Counted from the first letter of the stretch, positions 1 to 9,419 are shown. The stretch: DNA of 64,000 nucleotides from Saprospiraceae bacterium (GCA_016710585.1 JADJVN010000019.1:24323-88322), one strand, 5' to 3'. Notes: generated from the sequence alone by a model not told the origin. Program-made: numbers and translations.

Positions 1-198
1 GCTAATCATATTTGAAAAATCATACCGCACTTGTGCACCTGTGCAAAATTTTGACTGTTTCATTACATTGACCACACTTTCTGTAAGGTCTCCACTATAA
101 TTTGAAGCACCAGCCATTAGACCAAAATCCAATGATTGTGCATATGAGGGCATGATTGCTAAAACATTGACTAAGAGCAAATAAAAAAATAACTTCAT
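1..198 (-). CDS. PorG-like (DUF6089) outer-membrane protein, N-terminal part
   Basis: Only the first 66 codons are inside the window; the gene runs off the left edge. The start is the ATG at 198. Residues 1-21 form a signal peptide ending SYAQ. The mature protein begins with an aromatic/Gly pattern, DFGLMAGASNYSGDLTES, which resembles the first strand of DUF6089/PorG barrels, where a GxxxGxxNYxGDL-like motif is usual. PorG is an outer-membrane component of the T9SS. The family call is an inference from this short N-terminus; another small outer-membrane barrel is possible. It is divergent from the S8 protease gene. Confidence 0.5.
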   Translation of the reverse strand, partial: MKLFFYLLLVNVLAIMPSYAQSLDFGLMAGASNYSGDLTESVVNVMKQSKFCTGAQVRYDFSNMIS

Positions 199-268
199 TC
201 GTTAAATTAGACGGATAGAATATGAAATAGTATTCAGAAAAAAAACATTACATATTTAGAAACTGAAT

Positions 269-276
269 TAACTTTG
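269..276 (+). promoter_or_regulatory. -7 box TAACTTTG upstream of S8 protease gene
   Basis: Exact match to the Bacteroidota housekeeping -7 consensus TAnnTTTG, placed 78 nt before the ATG at 354. No convincing -33 TTG is visible. Confidence 0.45.
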
Positions 277-353
277 CACAAAGAAACGAAAAAACTGGAT
301 AACTATATAACTCTTAGACTATTAACTATTAAAATTATAAATAATCTATTATA

Positions 354-2051
354 ATGAATCTAATCAATAAAAATTTAATTCTTACTTTCATTTTAATCTC
401 AATTCAATTTCTAGACGCTCAAACTAGCTTACCAAAAGATTGGTATATGCTCGATAAGTCTAAAGATGGCTACTATGGTGTGAGTGCTGAAAAAACAATC
501 AGTACACTTTTAAAAGATAAACCTAGCAAAACTGTGGTCGTTGCTATCCTTGATTCAGGTGTAGATTACAAACATGAAGATCTGAAAGACAATATGTGGG
601 TCAATCCTAAAGAAATCCCTAATAATGGAAAGGATGATGATAAAAATGGCTATATCGATGATATCCATGGCTGGAATTTTATTGGTGGAAAAAATGGCGA
701 AAATGTTTCAGTAGATAATTATGAAGTAGTAAGACTTTATGGTAAAATGAAATATAAATTTGCTAATGCAGATCCAGATAAAATATCATCAGCAGATAAA
801 AAAGACTATGCAACATTTTTAAAAATTAAAGAAGAAGTCGAATCTAGAAGAAATGCGGCTAAAGAGGCTTTGGATCAAATAGAACAATCCGAATCCCTTG
901 TTAAAAATGCTATCCAATCTGCTGTAAAAGCACTCGATGGCAAACCATTGACAATGGAAAATATAAATAATATCGATGAAGGTGATTCAAAAAATTTATC
1001 AATGGGTGTGGCAATATTAAAGCAAGTCATCGAAGAAAACTCCGAAATCACAAGCGGAGATCAACTAATTGAATTTATTGAAAATGATTTTGCTGAAGGT
1101 AAAAAACATTACTCCAAAGAATTAGATTATGCATTTAATCCAGATTTTGATACAAGAAAAATAGTAGGTGACAATTATAAAGACGCTTATGAAAAAAATT
1201 ATGGTAACAATGATGTCAAAGGACCTGATGCTTCACATGGAACTCATGTGGCTGGTTTAATCGGCGCTGTTAGAAACAATAACATTGGAATGAATGGTAT
1301 AGCGACGAATGTAAAAATAATGTCTGTAAGGTGCGTACCAGATGGAGATGAAAGAGACAAAGACGTAGCTAATGCCATCCGCTATGCAGTTGATCAAGGT
1401 GCAACTGTTATTAATATGAGTTTTGGCAAAGGATATAGTCCAGAAAAAGAAGTTGTAGATGCAGCAGTAAAATATGCAGCTTCTAAAGATGTTCTATTAG
1501 TTCATGCAGCAGGAAATTCTGCCCAGAATAATGATAAGACGGATAATTTCCCTTGCAAACAATATAAGGTAAAAAAATTCTTAGGTAATAATAAAGCAAA
1601 GAATTGGCTTGAGATTGGCGCTATTGCTCCTAAATCCAATGAAGAGCTGGTCGCTACTTTTTCAAATTATGGCAAAAAAAATGTCGATGTATTTTCTCCC
1701 GGTGTTGCCATCTATTCAACTACCCCAGAAAATAGCTACCAAAGTTTTCAAGGTACTTCCATGGCAAGTCCTATTGCTGCAGGTGTAGCTACAATGCTAA
1801 GATCCTATTTTCCTACTTTAACTTCTAAACAAATTATAAAAATAATTAAAAAATCTGTTGAAGTGCCTAATATAGAAGTAATCGAACCAGGTACAAAAAA
1901 ACAAGTCAAATTCTCAAGCTTAAGTAGTTCAGGAGGTATCATCAATTTGGAGAAAGCCGTAATCCTAGCCACGAAGACTAAAGGCAAGAAGAAAGTCTCT
2001 GGTTGGAATTCAAATCACACTGCTAGCTCAACAGATAAGCCGAAGGCTTGA
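354..2051 (+). CDS. S8 family (subtilisin-like) serine protease, secreted
   Basis: Predicted secreted subtilase. A signal peptide covers about residues 1-22 (ending LDAQ). The catalytic triad is readable: Asp67 in AILDSGVDYKHEDL, His298 in SHGTHVAGLIGA and Ser469 in FQGTSMASP, with the oxyanion Asn at about 388 (HAAGNS). The spacing between Asp and His is about 230 residues, far more than the usual 30-60. The insert, roughly residues 115-285, is charged, helix-prone and of unknown role. There is no recognisable C-terminal T9SS domain; the tail is Lys/Ser-rich. It starts a rightward cluster, 18 nt before the next gene, followed by aroC. Family assignment is secure; substrate is unknown. Confidence 0.9.
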   Translation: MNLINKNLILTFILISIQFLDAQTSLPKDWYMLDKSKDGYYGVSAEKTISTLLKDKPSKTVVVAILDSGVDYKHEDLKDNMWVNPKEIPNNGKDDDKNGYIDDIHGWNFIGGKNGENVSVDNYEVVRLYGKMKYKFANADPDKISSADKKDYATFLKIKEEVESRRNAAKEALDQIEQSESLVKNAIQSAVKALDGKPLTMENINNIDEGDSKNLSMGVAILKQVIEENSEITSGDQLIEFIENDFAEGKKHYSKELDYAFNPDFDTRKIVGDNYKDAYEKNYGNNDVKGPDASHGTHVAGLIGAVRNNNIGMNGIATNVKIMSVRCVPDGDERDKDVANAIRYAVDQGATVINMSFGKGYSPEKEVVDAAVKYAASKDVLLVHAAGNSAQNNDKTDNFPCKQYKVKKFLGNNKAKNWLEIGAIAPKSNEELVATFSNYGKKNVDVFSPGVAIYSTTPENSYQSFQGTSMASPIAAGVATMLRSYFPTLTSKQIIKIIKKSVEVPNIEVIEPGTKKQVKFSSLSSSGGIINLEKAVILATKTKGKKKVSGWNSNHTASSTDKPKA

Positions 2052-2069
2052 TTATTATAAAATAAAGAT

Positions 2070-2711
2070 ATGCTAAGCAGTTGGAAAAAAATATTTTCAT
2101 TGGAAGATCATAGAGCCAGTGAATTAAAGAACAAGGCTGCTCTATTGAAAATGCAATTTTATGACAATGATGAATTTGGCTTAAAAGATTTGTTGAGTCA
2201 ATTTGAGATCTTTGAGCATCGAAATGGAGAAATTAACAATATCTTATCCTCCGGGGAAATGGATTCTAGAAACTATTTCTTTGATTACCAGTATGTCGTT
2301 TCGAATGGAAAATCGTCAAGAAGAATTAAACAATCTGCATTATTCTTTAACTGCAAAAATCTATCTTTACCTCAATTCTTATTAAGACCCGAACAATTCT
2401 ATGATAAACTATTAAGTTGGTTGGGCTTTGAAGATATTAATTTTGAAGCGCATAAAGAATTTAGTGACAAGTATAAATTAACAGGTGAATATAAAGATGT
2501 GATCAAATATTATTTTCATAAAGATATTCTTGATTTACTTTCTAGTCATACCTTAATTCATATGGAAGGCATGAATTACTACCTTGTTTTCTACAGCAAA
2601 TCTCAATTAATCCCTACAAAAATGCTACCATCATTTATACATCTAGGGAATTTGGTTTACGAATTATTTAAACAAAGGTCTAAATCAAGCGAGTTAGAAT
2701 TTAAAATTTGA
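2070..2711 (+). CDS. Conserved hypothetical protein, 213 aa
   Basis: I do not recognise this family with certainty. It is cytosolic-looking, with no signal peptide and no transmembrane segment. The middle has a pattern of Phe-x-Leu-Arg-Pro-Glu (about 107-112), then Gly-Phe-Glu-Asp-Ile-Asn-Phe (about 124-130) and Phe-Ser-x-Lys-Tyr-x-Leu-x-Gly (about 137-145). This resembles uncharacterised bacterial proteins of about 200 residues that share such a LRPE/DIDF/FS-Y-L-G signature; that comparison is from memory. It lies between an S8 protease (18 nt upstream) and aroC (46 nt downstream), so it is probably cotranscribed. No function is proposed. Confidence 0.75.
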   Translation: MLSSWKKIFSLEDHRASELKNKAALLKMQFYDNDEFGLKDLLSQFEIFEHRNGEINNILSSGEMDSRNYFFDYQYVVSNGKSSRRIKQSALFFNCKNLSLPQFLLRPEQFYDKLLSWLGFEDINFEAHKEFSDKYKLTGEYKDVIKYYFHKDILDLLSSHTLIHMEGMNYYLVFYSKSQLIPTKMLPSFIHLGNLVYELFKQRSKSSELEFKI

Positions 2712-2757
2712 ACTGCCCCTGCAATTCAAATTTCAATATAAATTATTAAATTAATGT

Positions 2758-3732
2758 ATGAATCAATTTGGCATTAATTATAGAATTTCTATCTATGGCG
2801 AATCCCATGGCTCTTGTGTAGGGGTCATTATTGATGGTATCCCTGCTGGTATTGAACTTACTCCAGAAGATTTTAAAAATGATCTTGAGAGGAGGAAAAC
2901 TGGAAAACAAGGCACAAGCTCAAGAGTTGAAGATGACATCCCTCATTTGATATCAGGCGTGTATATGGAAAAAACGACTGGTGCACCATTACATATCATG
3001 TTTGAGAATAAAAATGTAAAGTCTAATGATTACACAAATTTAAAATCGACACCAAGACCAGGTCACGCAGATTTTACGGCATCAAAAAAATATAATGGAT
3101 TCAATGATCCGAGGGGCGGAGGTCATTTCAGTGGCAGACTTACATTATGTCTTGTTGCTGCCGGGGTAATTGCAAAAAAAATAATACCCAAAATAAATAT
3201 TGATGCCAGAATAATTGAATTGGGTGGATCCACTTATTTCGATAAAGTAATCCAAGAAGCAATAATAAAAAAAGACTCAATTGGAGGAATCATAGAATGT
3301 ACGGCGAATAACATTCCAATTGGATGGGGTGAACCATTTTTCAATTCAATTGAATCGATGATCAGTCATTTAGTCTTTTCAATTCCAGCAATTAAAGGAA
3401 TTGAATTTGGATCTGGATTTGGAGCAAGCAAAATGTTTGGATCGCAGCATAATGATGTCCTAATTGATCTTGAAGGACATACTAAGACAAACCATTCAGG
3501 TGGAATCAATGGTGGCATCAGCAATGGCAATCCACTTATATTTAGAGTAGCAGTAAAACCAACTAGTAGCATTAGTTCAGCTCAAAATACTTTAGATACT
3601 TTAAAAAATGAAATGGTCGATCTAGAGATAATAGGAAGACATGATGTGTGTATTGCGCTAAGAGTGCCAGTTATTCTTGAATCGGTAACAGCTATTGCAT
3701 TAGCAGATTTATATTTACAATCCACAAAATAA
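2758..3732 (+). CDS. aroC: Chorismate synthase
   Basis: Converts 5-enolpyruvylshikimate-3-phosphate to chorismate using reduced FMN, the last step of the shikimate pathway. Family signatures are visible: the N-terminal YGESHGSCVGVIIDGIPAG (about residues 12-30), RRKTGKQGTSSRVEDD, the RPGHADFTASKKY stretch, the DPRGGGHFSGR motif near residue 120, and the C-terminal GRHDVCIALRVPVILE. At 324 residues it is somewhat shorter than the more common 350-390, but no key motif is missing. It is the last gene of the rightward cluster and is followed by a strong bidirectional terminator at 3742-3771. Confidence 0.96.
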   Translation: MNQFGINYRISIYGESHGSCVGVIIDGIPAGIELTPEDFKNDLERRKTGKQGTSSRVEDDIPHLISGVYMEKTTGAPLHIMFENKNVKSNDYTNLKSTPRPGHADFTASKKYNGFNDPRGGGHFSGRLTLCLVAAGVIAKKIIPKINIDARIIELGGSTYFDKVIQEAIIKKDSIGGIIECTANNIPIGWGEPFFNSIESMISHLVFSIPAIKGIEFGSGFGASKMFGSQHNDVLIDLEGHTKTNHSGGINGGISNGNPLIFRVAVKPTSSISSAQNTLDTLKNEMVDLEIIGRHDVCIALRVPVILESVTAIALADLYLQSTK

Positions 3733-3741
3733 ATATAAAAA

Positions 3742-3771
3742 AAAACTCCACCCTACAAGGAATGGAGTTTT
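3742..3771. terminator. Bidirectional rho-independent terminator between aroC and histone-like gene
   Basis: Perfect 9-bp stem, AAAACTCCA pairing with TGGAGTTTT, around a 12-nt loop. It has T-rich flanks on both strands (a run of nine A on the left, TTTTATTATTTT on the right), so it can serve both convergent genes. Confidence 0.85.
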
Positions 3772-3793
3772 ATTATTTTCATCACAGCAAAGA

Positions 3794-4351
3794 CTATGCT
3801 TCAGATGAAGTCGTTGTTTCTGGAGTGACAACAACAACCGCTGGAGCTGCTTTTCTACGAGCACTTCTTGGAGCGGCTTTCTTTGCAGTTGCTTTCTTAG
3901 GAGCTGCTGCTTTTTTTGCAGTTGCTTTCTTAGGAGCTGCTGCTTTCTTTGCAGTTGCTTTCTTAGGAGCTGCTGCCTTCTTTGCAGTTGCTTTCTTAGG
4001 AGCTGCTGCTTTCTTTGCAGTTGCTTTCTTAGGAGCTGCTGCTTTCTTTGCAGTTGCTTTCTTAGGAGCTGCTGCTTTCTTTGCTGCTGCCTTTTTAGGA
4101 GCTGCTGCTTTCTTAGGAGCTGCTTTCTTTGCAGTTGCTTTCTTAGGAGCTGCTGCTTTTTTTGGAGCTGCTGCTTTCTTAGGAGCTGCTTTCTTTGCAG
4201 TTGCTTTCTTAGGAGCTGCTGCTTTTTTTGGAGCTGCTGCTTTCTTAGGAGCCGCTTTTTTTGCAGTTGCTTTCTTAGGAGCTGCTGCTTTTTTTGCAGC
4301 TGGCTTTTTAGCTGTAGTTTTCTTTTTCGCAGTTGAACTTGCTTTTGCCAT
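3794..4351 (-). CDS. Histone H1-like Lys/Ala/Pro-repeat DNA-binding protein
   Basis: The 185-residue protein is almost entirely Lys, Ala, Pro and Thr. After a short start (MAKASSTAKKKTTAKKPA) it is a tandem array of 11-residue units close to KKAAAPKKATA, then an Arg-containing end and an acidic/Thr tail (TPETTTSSEA). This composition matches the C-terminal-tail type of eukaryotic histone H1 and the AAKK-rich proteins found in many bacteria, which are thought to compact or bind nucleic acid. It has no globular domain. A TATCTTTG promoter lies upstream at 4413-4420. The reverse strand carries a 207-codon open frame, which is a by-product of the repeats. Unit number may vary between strains. Confidence 0.85.
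   Translation of the reverse strand: MAKASSTAKKKTTAKKPAAKKAAAPKKATAKKAAPKKAAAPKKAAAPKKATAKKAAPKKAAAPKKAAAPKKATAKKAAPKKAAAPKKAAAKKAAAPKKATAKKAAAPKKATAKKAAAPKKATAKKAAAPKKATAKKAAAPKKATAKKAAAPKKATAKKAAPRSARRKAAPAVVVVTPETTTSSEA
3886..4300. repeat. Tandem 33-bp repeat inside the histone-like gene
   Basis: Imperfect tandem copies of a 33-bp unit (on the + strand containing GCAGTTGCTTTCTTAGGAGC followed by TGCTGC and TTTCTTT). About six near-identical units sit in 3890-4085. Diverged and shortened units (21-24 bp spacers) continue to about 4300. The unit length is a multiple of three, so expansion or contraction keeps the frame. Confidence 0.85.
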
Positions 4352-4412
4352 TTCTAGTTTTTTAGTTAAAAAAAATTCAAATTAATTTTGATAAAAATAT
4401 CAAATAACAATA

Positions 4413-4420
4413 CAAAGATA
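4413..4420 (-). promoter_or_regulatory. -7 box TATCTTTG for the histone-like gene
   Basis: On the minus strand this is an exact TAnnTTTG box, 61 nt upstream of the start codon at 4351, which leaves an untranslated leader of about 50-55 nt. Confidence 0.6.
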
Positions 4421-4504
4421 TGATAAATATTTTATATGCAAATATTTTTTAATATTTTTTTTGAAAATTGAATTTTTTTTTGAAATTATTTTTTGAAATT
4501 ATTT

Positions 4505-6562
4505 TCAAAACGAATATCTAATTTGAAATTTTACTTCCGTTTTAAATGCGGAGTTGGTCTTCTCATTTCCACTTCCGATACTATCTGCATCTTTTTGAAA
4601 TGTACGCGACAAATGAACTTCAGTTGTTATTTTTTTAAATGGCCTATAGCGTAGATTGCCCACCACTCTTGATCCTAAGCCATAATATGCTGGTATGCTG
4701 AATTGATAAAGAAGATCATTCTCATATGCGTAAATTCGATTCCTATAATCTTCAGCGTCAAATAATGCAAAGCGAATATTACCAGAAATTTTACTTTCGA
4801 TACTTTTATAAATCAAGTCAGAGTAGATCAATACTCCTGATTTTTTTTCTAAAATATTTTTTACTTTATTTGTCTCAAAACGTGTTCTCCATGTCCAATC
4901 TGGACTTATTTTTGATTCAAAATGGAATCTCACTGCATATTTTTTCAATTCTTTAACCTGTCTCTGACTCTCTATTTCAAAGTTATCTGACGTTTCTCTC
5001 AATACGATTTGAATATAACTTAAAAATTTTCTTCGCTCTGAAAATTGAATTCGAAATGAATACTCTGATGCATTCACCGGTAGATTAATATTATAGGACA
5101 ACCATGGTTTCCTCCAATGGTCAGCAAAAAACAAACAACTGAAATTCCGATTCAACTGAACATTCAATCCTTGAAGAAGTCCTATTTCATTGCGCGGTAA
5201 TGTACTTTCTGAAAATGCTGAAGAGAACATCGATCCATAACCTACACCATAATGTCGAAACATGGCAATATATTCAGCACGCTTTCCTAAGCCTAATAAC
5301 AATCCGTTTAGAATAGCGACTTGATTTCTATTTTGTAATGCCAGCTCACCAAACAAACTCAGATTACGTCTTATCTTTCGATAGTCTAATGAAATAAAAT
5401 CTTGATGTCCTTTTGTTGAAACATATTTTAAATCTGGTCTATCAATTCTCTCTGCTAAATTCAAACTTGTCTTTTGAATTAAACCATTCAAAGAAATATC
5501 CCAAGTTTGACTTCTATAACGTATACCCTGTCCTATCAAGAGAACTTGAATTTTGTTGCGATCTTCGATTTCTGATAGCGTCCGATGGAATCCTGAATAA
5601 AGACTAGAGCTAAATTCATTGACGCTCCCTCCATCCAAAATATTTTCAGATGTGGAGTCTATGACGATATTCGCGTCAATTTTATTCAAGGATGCAAATA
5701 CAGTATGTTCCAATCGTTTATTGAGTTGATACTGCATTGCAATTCCTCTCAACATATTATTCTCTTGAACAGAAAAAAATGGCTTTATAGTAGATCCATT
5801 CTTATAAAATGAACCAAACTGACTTCCCTTACCTGCGACATATGAATTGTCAATTATTAACCCTTGACCTAATCTCGCAGTATAGTCTCCAATTATGACT
5901 GACTTAAACCTTTTATTGAGATTATAAATAGCTATATGGCTTGATAAATAATCAACTCCTACTGGAGATGTTTTTGCAATATAGGCTTCACCAGGATCTT
6001 TCTCCATATTCGCACCTAATGAATATACACCAGGAATCTGAGAGCGATATGATAGATATACTTTATCTTTAGATCCAATATATTTTGCAGGGACTCCTTC
6101 CTGACTGATAAATCCTTGTTGTGCTTCCAATATCCTTCCTATCCTAAAGACTATTGTATTATTAGATTCATTCGATAAGATAGCACGTAATGGGTTTACT
6201 GCAATCTTATTTTCCATGTCTAGATATGGCATCAATTGCTTTATTTTTTCTAATGGAATTCCATTGATAGATTGTAATTCCAAAGGAGATAATATTGGCT
6301 GATGCTTTTCTATATATCCGAGAATCAATTCAATCTCTTGAGCATTGAACCAATTGAACAGAGACAATTTCTGCCGATCCAAGCTTGAAACAGCAAATTT
6401 AAAATTTTTATTATCTAAGAGAGTTGAGGCTAAATTGTCATTATAAAAGTTTGACTGAGCCTCTGTAACTTCAATATTTTCTTGAGGCGTCTCTCCAACT
6501 TGAGCTGCCAGATTCGTTACACAAAAAAAAACAATGTATAAAATTCCTTGTCTGCGTTTCAA
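4505..6562 (-). CDS. Helix-hairpin-helix domain protein with C-terminal outer-membrane-like region
   Basis: 685 residues with a signal peptide (about 1-20, ending TNLAAQ). The N-terminal third contains ComEA-like helix-hairpin-helix elements: FNWFNAQEIELILGYIEK followed by LSPLELQSINGIPLEKI (about 70-110). The rest is rich in alternating aromatic/polar strands and ends with FQIRYSF, a terminal aromatic typical of beta-barrel proteins. Bacteroidota have a family of such secreted HhH plus barrel proteins of about 650-750 residues; their role is not established, although DNA handling at the envelope is often suspected. It is 21 nt downstream of leuS and probably shares its transcript. Confidence 0.75.
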   Translation of the reverse strand: MKRRQGILYIVFFCVTNLAAQVGETPQENIEVTEAQSNFYNDNLASTLLDNKNFKFAVSSLDRQKLSLFNWFNAQEIELILGYIEKHQPILSPLELQSINGIPLEKIKQLMPYLDMENKIAVNPLRAILSNESNNTIVFRIGRILEAQQGFISQEGVPAKYIGSKDKVYLSYRSQIPGVYSLGANMEKDPGEAYIAKTSPVGVDYLSSHIAIYNLNKRFKSVIIGDYTARLGQGLIIDNSYVAGKGSQFGSFYKNGSTIKPFFSVQENNMLRGIAMQYQLNKRLEHTVFASLNKIDANIVIDSTSENILDGGSVNEFSSSLYSGFHRTLSEIEDRNKIQVLLIGQGIRYRSQTWDISLNGLIQKTSLNLAERIDRPDLKYVSTKGHQDFISLDYRKIRRNLSLFGELALQNRNQVAILNGLLLGLGKRAEYIAMFRHYGVGYGSMFSSAFSESTLPRNEIGLLQGLNVQLNRNFSCLFFADHWRKPWLSYNINLPVNASEYSFRIQFSERRKFLSYIQIVLRETSDNFEIESQRQVKELKKYAVRFHFESKISPDWTWRTRFETNKVKNILEKKSGVLIYSDLIYKSIESKISGNIRFALFDAEDYRNRIYAYENDLLYQFSIPAYYGLGSRVVGNLRYRPFKKITTEVHLSRTFQKDADSIGSGNEKTNSAFKTEVKFQIRYSF

Positions 6563-6583
6563 ATGTTGCTTTTATGTAAATAT

Positions 6584-9406
6584 TTATAGTACAATATTAA
6601 TCATTCTTTCTGGAACTATAATAATTTTTTTTATTTGAACGCCATCAATCCATTTCTTAATTTCATCAAGTTCTAGGACTTCAGATTCTAACTCCGACTT
6701 AGGTTTCGCCTTGGATACCTTCCATTCATATCGTTTCTTGCCATTCACACTTACAGGATAATTAACTGAATCTTCAACTAAAAAATCTTCATTTGCCTCT
6801 GGATATTTTGAATGCTGTATCGAGCCGCTATTTCCTGCAAGATGCCATACTTCCTCTGTAATGAAAGGTGCGAAAGGAGCTAAGAGCTGAGTTAGAGGAA
6901 TTAAAATCTGCCTTTTTGTACAAGCCATACTTTTTAGAGAATTGACACAAATCATAAAAGCTGATACTGAAGTATTAAATGATAGTGACTCAGTATCCTG
7001 ATTCACCTTCTTAATACAAGTATGCAACACTTTCAATTCTTCTCTTGAAGGCTCTTCATCTGTGAGATAAAACTCATCATTTGCATTCCAAAATAAAGAA
7101 AAATACCTTCTTAAAAATCCTGCAACACCACTGATCCCCTTTGTATCCCAAGGCTTGGATTGTTCTAAAGGACCAAGAAACATCTCATACATACGAAAAC
7201 AATCTGCACCATATTCTGCAACGACTTCATCAGGATTAACTACATTGTGATATCGTTTTGACATTTTTCCAATCTCAGAATCCAACATCCACTTTTCTTC
7301 AGCTTCCTTTTTATGGACTAACACACGAAGGTCATTTCCGCGGAAAGCCAAGAATTCATCTATTCCTGCTTTATCTAAAAAGGATTTGCCGTTAACATCT
7401 TTTTTTACAAATTTAAGAGGCACTTCTACTGGGACAAATTCTTCTATATTAAAATCTTTAACATAATTTGCATCTGCATATTCTGTTGAATCAAACTCTG
7501 TTTGTTTTTTTCTAAGAAATAATCTATTTATTTCACCTTGAATCATTCCTTGATTTACAAGTTTCTTAAATGGTTCCTGTGTATGAACATAGCCTAAATC
7601 AAACAAGAATTTATGCCAAAAACGTGAATACATCAAATGCCCTACTGCATGTTCTGTTCCTCCTATATAAAGATCTACTTCCTTCCAATAATTTAATTTT
7701 TCTTCAGAAGCAAATACATGCTCATTTTTTGGATCCATATACCTTAAAAAATACCAACTGGATCCCGCATAACCAGGCATGGTATCAGTTTCTCTTGTGA
7801 AGTCAGCTATTTCATGCACCCATTCTGTAGCGTGTATTAATGGAGATTGTCCTTGTGACCCAGCCTGAATAATATCTATCCATGGTGTCAAAACTGGCAG
7901 ATCTTTCTCTGTTAATGAGACAGGAATATCATCACTAGAATAAATTATCGGAAATGGTTCACCCCAATACCTTTGACGACTAAAATTAGCATCACGCATT
8001 TTGAACTGCACCTCAGCCTTACCAAGCTTTTGCTTTTCTATTTCACCAAGAATTTTTTCAATCGCCTGAGCAACTTCTAAACCATTTAAAAATTCTGAAT
8101 TAATCATCGTACCAACTTTTTCCTCAATGCTTGAATGAGGAAATTGAGATTGGTCTATGACTGGAATGATAGCCAGTTCAAATTTCTCAGCAAATACTTT
8201 ATCTCTTTGATCATTGCTTGGAACAGCCATAATCGCCCCTGTGCCATAATCGATCAATACATATTCTGCAATCCAGATTGGAATCTTCTTATGAGTAAAA
8301 GGATGTACAGCATAGGAACCTGTAAAAACCCCAGTCACTTGTTTCGCTTCCGATTGTCTCTCTCTTTCAGTTCTCTTTTTAGTATATAATATATAATCTG
8401 AAACTAAATTTGATTGATCTATGGTTACAATCTTGTCAACCAATGGATGTTCAGGTGCCAAGACAATGAATGTCGCTCCAAAAATAGTGTCTGGTCTTGT
8501 TGTATATATCTCTATATTTTCATCAGCATTTTCAATTTTAAATTCGACATGAGCTCCCTTAGATTTCCCTATCCAATTTTGTTGCATTATTTTTAATGAA
8601 TCAGACCATTCAAGATCATTTAATGAATCTAATAATCTCTCAGCATAAGCTGTGATGCGCAAAGCCCATTGCATCATTGGCTTTTTTTCTACTGGATGTC
8701 CTCCTCGTTCTGAAAACCCATCCTTTACCTCATCATTGGCGAGTACAGTGCCTAAGGCTTCACACCAATTGACAAAGCCTTTTTTTCGAAAGGCAAGTCG
8801 ATATGACATTAAAATTTCTTGTTTTTCTTTATCAGAAAATTTAATCCAATCGGATGCTGAAAAAATATATTTTTCACCACAAAATGCTCCAGTATTTTGT
8901 GAGCCTTGTTTTTCGAATAGACTTACCAAATCTGTTATTGGCTTGGCCTTTTCAGATTGTAAACAATAATAATGTTCAAATAATTTTAAAAATATCCATT
9001 GTGTCCATCGATAATAATCTGGAGTGCAAGTCCTTACTTCACGTGACCAATCATAATTAAAACCAATGTTATCTAGCTGACTCTTATAAGTTTCTATATT
9101 AGCATGGGTAGATATTGATGGATGCTGTCCTGTTTGAATAGCATACTGCTCCGCTGGTAATCCAAATGCATCAAATCCCATAGGATGCAAGACTGAGAAT
9201 CCTTTCATGTTTTTGGTACGAGCAATAATATCAGATGCTATATAACCCAATGGATGTCCTACGTGCAGTCCTGCACCAGAAGGATATGGAAACATATCTA
9301 GAACATAATATTTTGGCTTGTCTGGATCCTCTTTTACTTTGTAGATTTCATTTTCAGTCCAAAAATTTTTCCATTTTGATTCTACTTCTTGATGTTTAAA
9401 TTCCAT
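6584..9406 (-). CDS. leuS: Leucine--tRNA ligase
   Basis: Class I aminoacyl-tRNA synthetase charging tRNA-Leu. The HIGH-type motif is HVGH in YPSGAGLHVGHPLGY (about residues 41-55), and the KMSKS-type motif appears as KMSKRYHN in the C-terminal half of the catalytic core. The editing (CP1) domain is present, with the Thr-rich stretch IYTTRPDTIFGATF. The length, 940 residues, is slightly above E. coli LeuRS because of an insert before the KMSKS loop, as in other Bacteroidota. It is flanked by the MATE gene 13 nt upstream and the HhH gene 21 nt downstream, all leftward. Confidence 0.97.
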   Translation of the reverse strand: MEFKHQEVESKWKNFWTENEIYKVKEDPDKPKYYVLDMFPYPSGAGLHVGHPLGYIASDIIARTKNMKGFSVLHPMGFDAFGLPAEQYAIQTGQHPSISTHANIETYKSQLDNIGFNYDWSREVRTCTPDYYRWTQWIFLKLFEHYYCLQSEKAKPITDLVSLFEKQGSQNTGAFCGEKYIFSASDWIKFSDKEKQEILMSYRLAFRKKGFVNWCEALGTVLANDEVKDGFSERGGHPVEKKPMMQWALRITAYAERLLDSLNDLEWSDSLKIMQQNWIGKSKGAHVEFKIENADENIEIYTTRPDTIFGATFIVLAPEHPLVDKIVTIDQSNLVSDYILYTKKRTERERQSEAKQVTGVFTGSYAVHPFTHKKIPIWIAEYVLIDYGTGAIMAVPSNDQRDKVFAEKFELAIIPVIDQSQFPHSSIEEKVGTMINSEFLNGLEVAQAIEKILGEIEKQKLGKAEVQFKMRDANFSRQRYWGEPFPIIYSSDDIPVSLTEKDLPVLTPWIDIIQAGSQGQSPLIHATEWVHEIADFTRETDTMPGYAGSSWYFLRYMDPKNEHVFASEEKLNYWKEVDLYIGGTEHAVGHLMYSRFWHKFLFDLGYVHTQEPFKKLVNQGMIQGEINRLFLRKKQTEFDSTEYADANYVKDFNIEEFVPVEVPLKFVKKDVNGKSFLDKAGIDEFLAFRGNDLRVLVHKKEAEEKWMLDSEIGKMSKRYHNVVNPDEVVAEYGADCFRMYEMFLGPLEQSKPWDTKGISGVAGFLRRYFSLFWNANDEFYLTDEEPSREELKVLHTCIKKVNQDTESLSFNTSVSAFMICVNSLKSMACTKRQILIPLTQLLAPFAPFITEEVWHLAGNSGSIQHSKYPEANEDFLVEDSVNYPVSVNGKKRYEWKVSKAKPKSELESEVLELDEIKKWIDGVQIKKIIIVPERMINIVL

Positions 9407-9419
9407 TACAATATACTAT

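Noticed and set aside
2758..3732. Truncated aroC
   Set aside because: 324 residues is on the short side, but all chorismate synthase signatures from N to C terminus are present and the text is continuous.
3762..4385. 207-codon rightward open frame of Ala/Phe repeats
   Set aside because: It is the reverse strand of the KKAAAPKK repeat gene; repeat periodicity keeps it open. The minus-strand gene has a promoter box and start, and the composition makes sense only there.
8652..8969. 105-codon frame opposite leuS
   Set aside because: It lies entirely inside leuS on the opposite strand with no promoter and no recognisable protein features.
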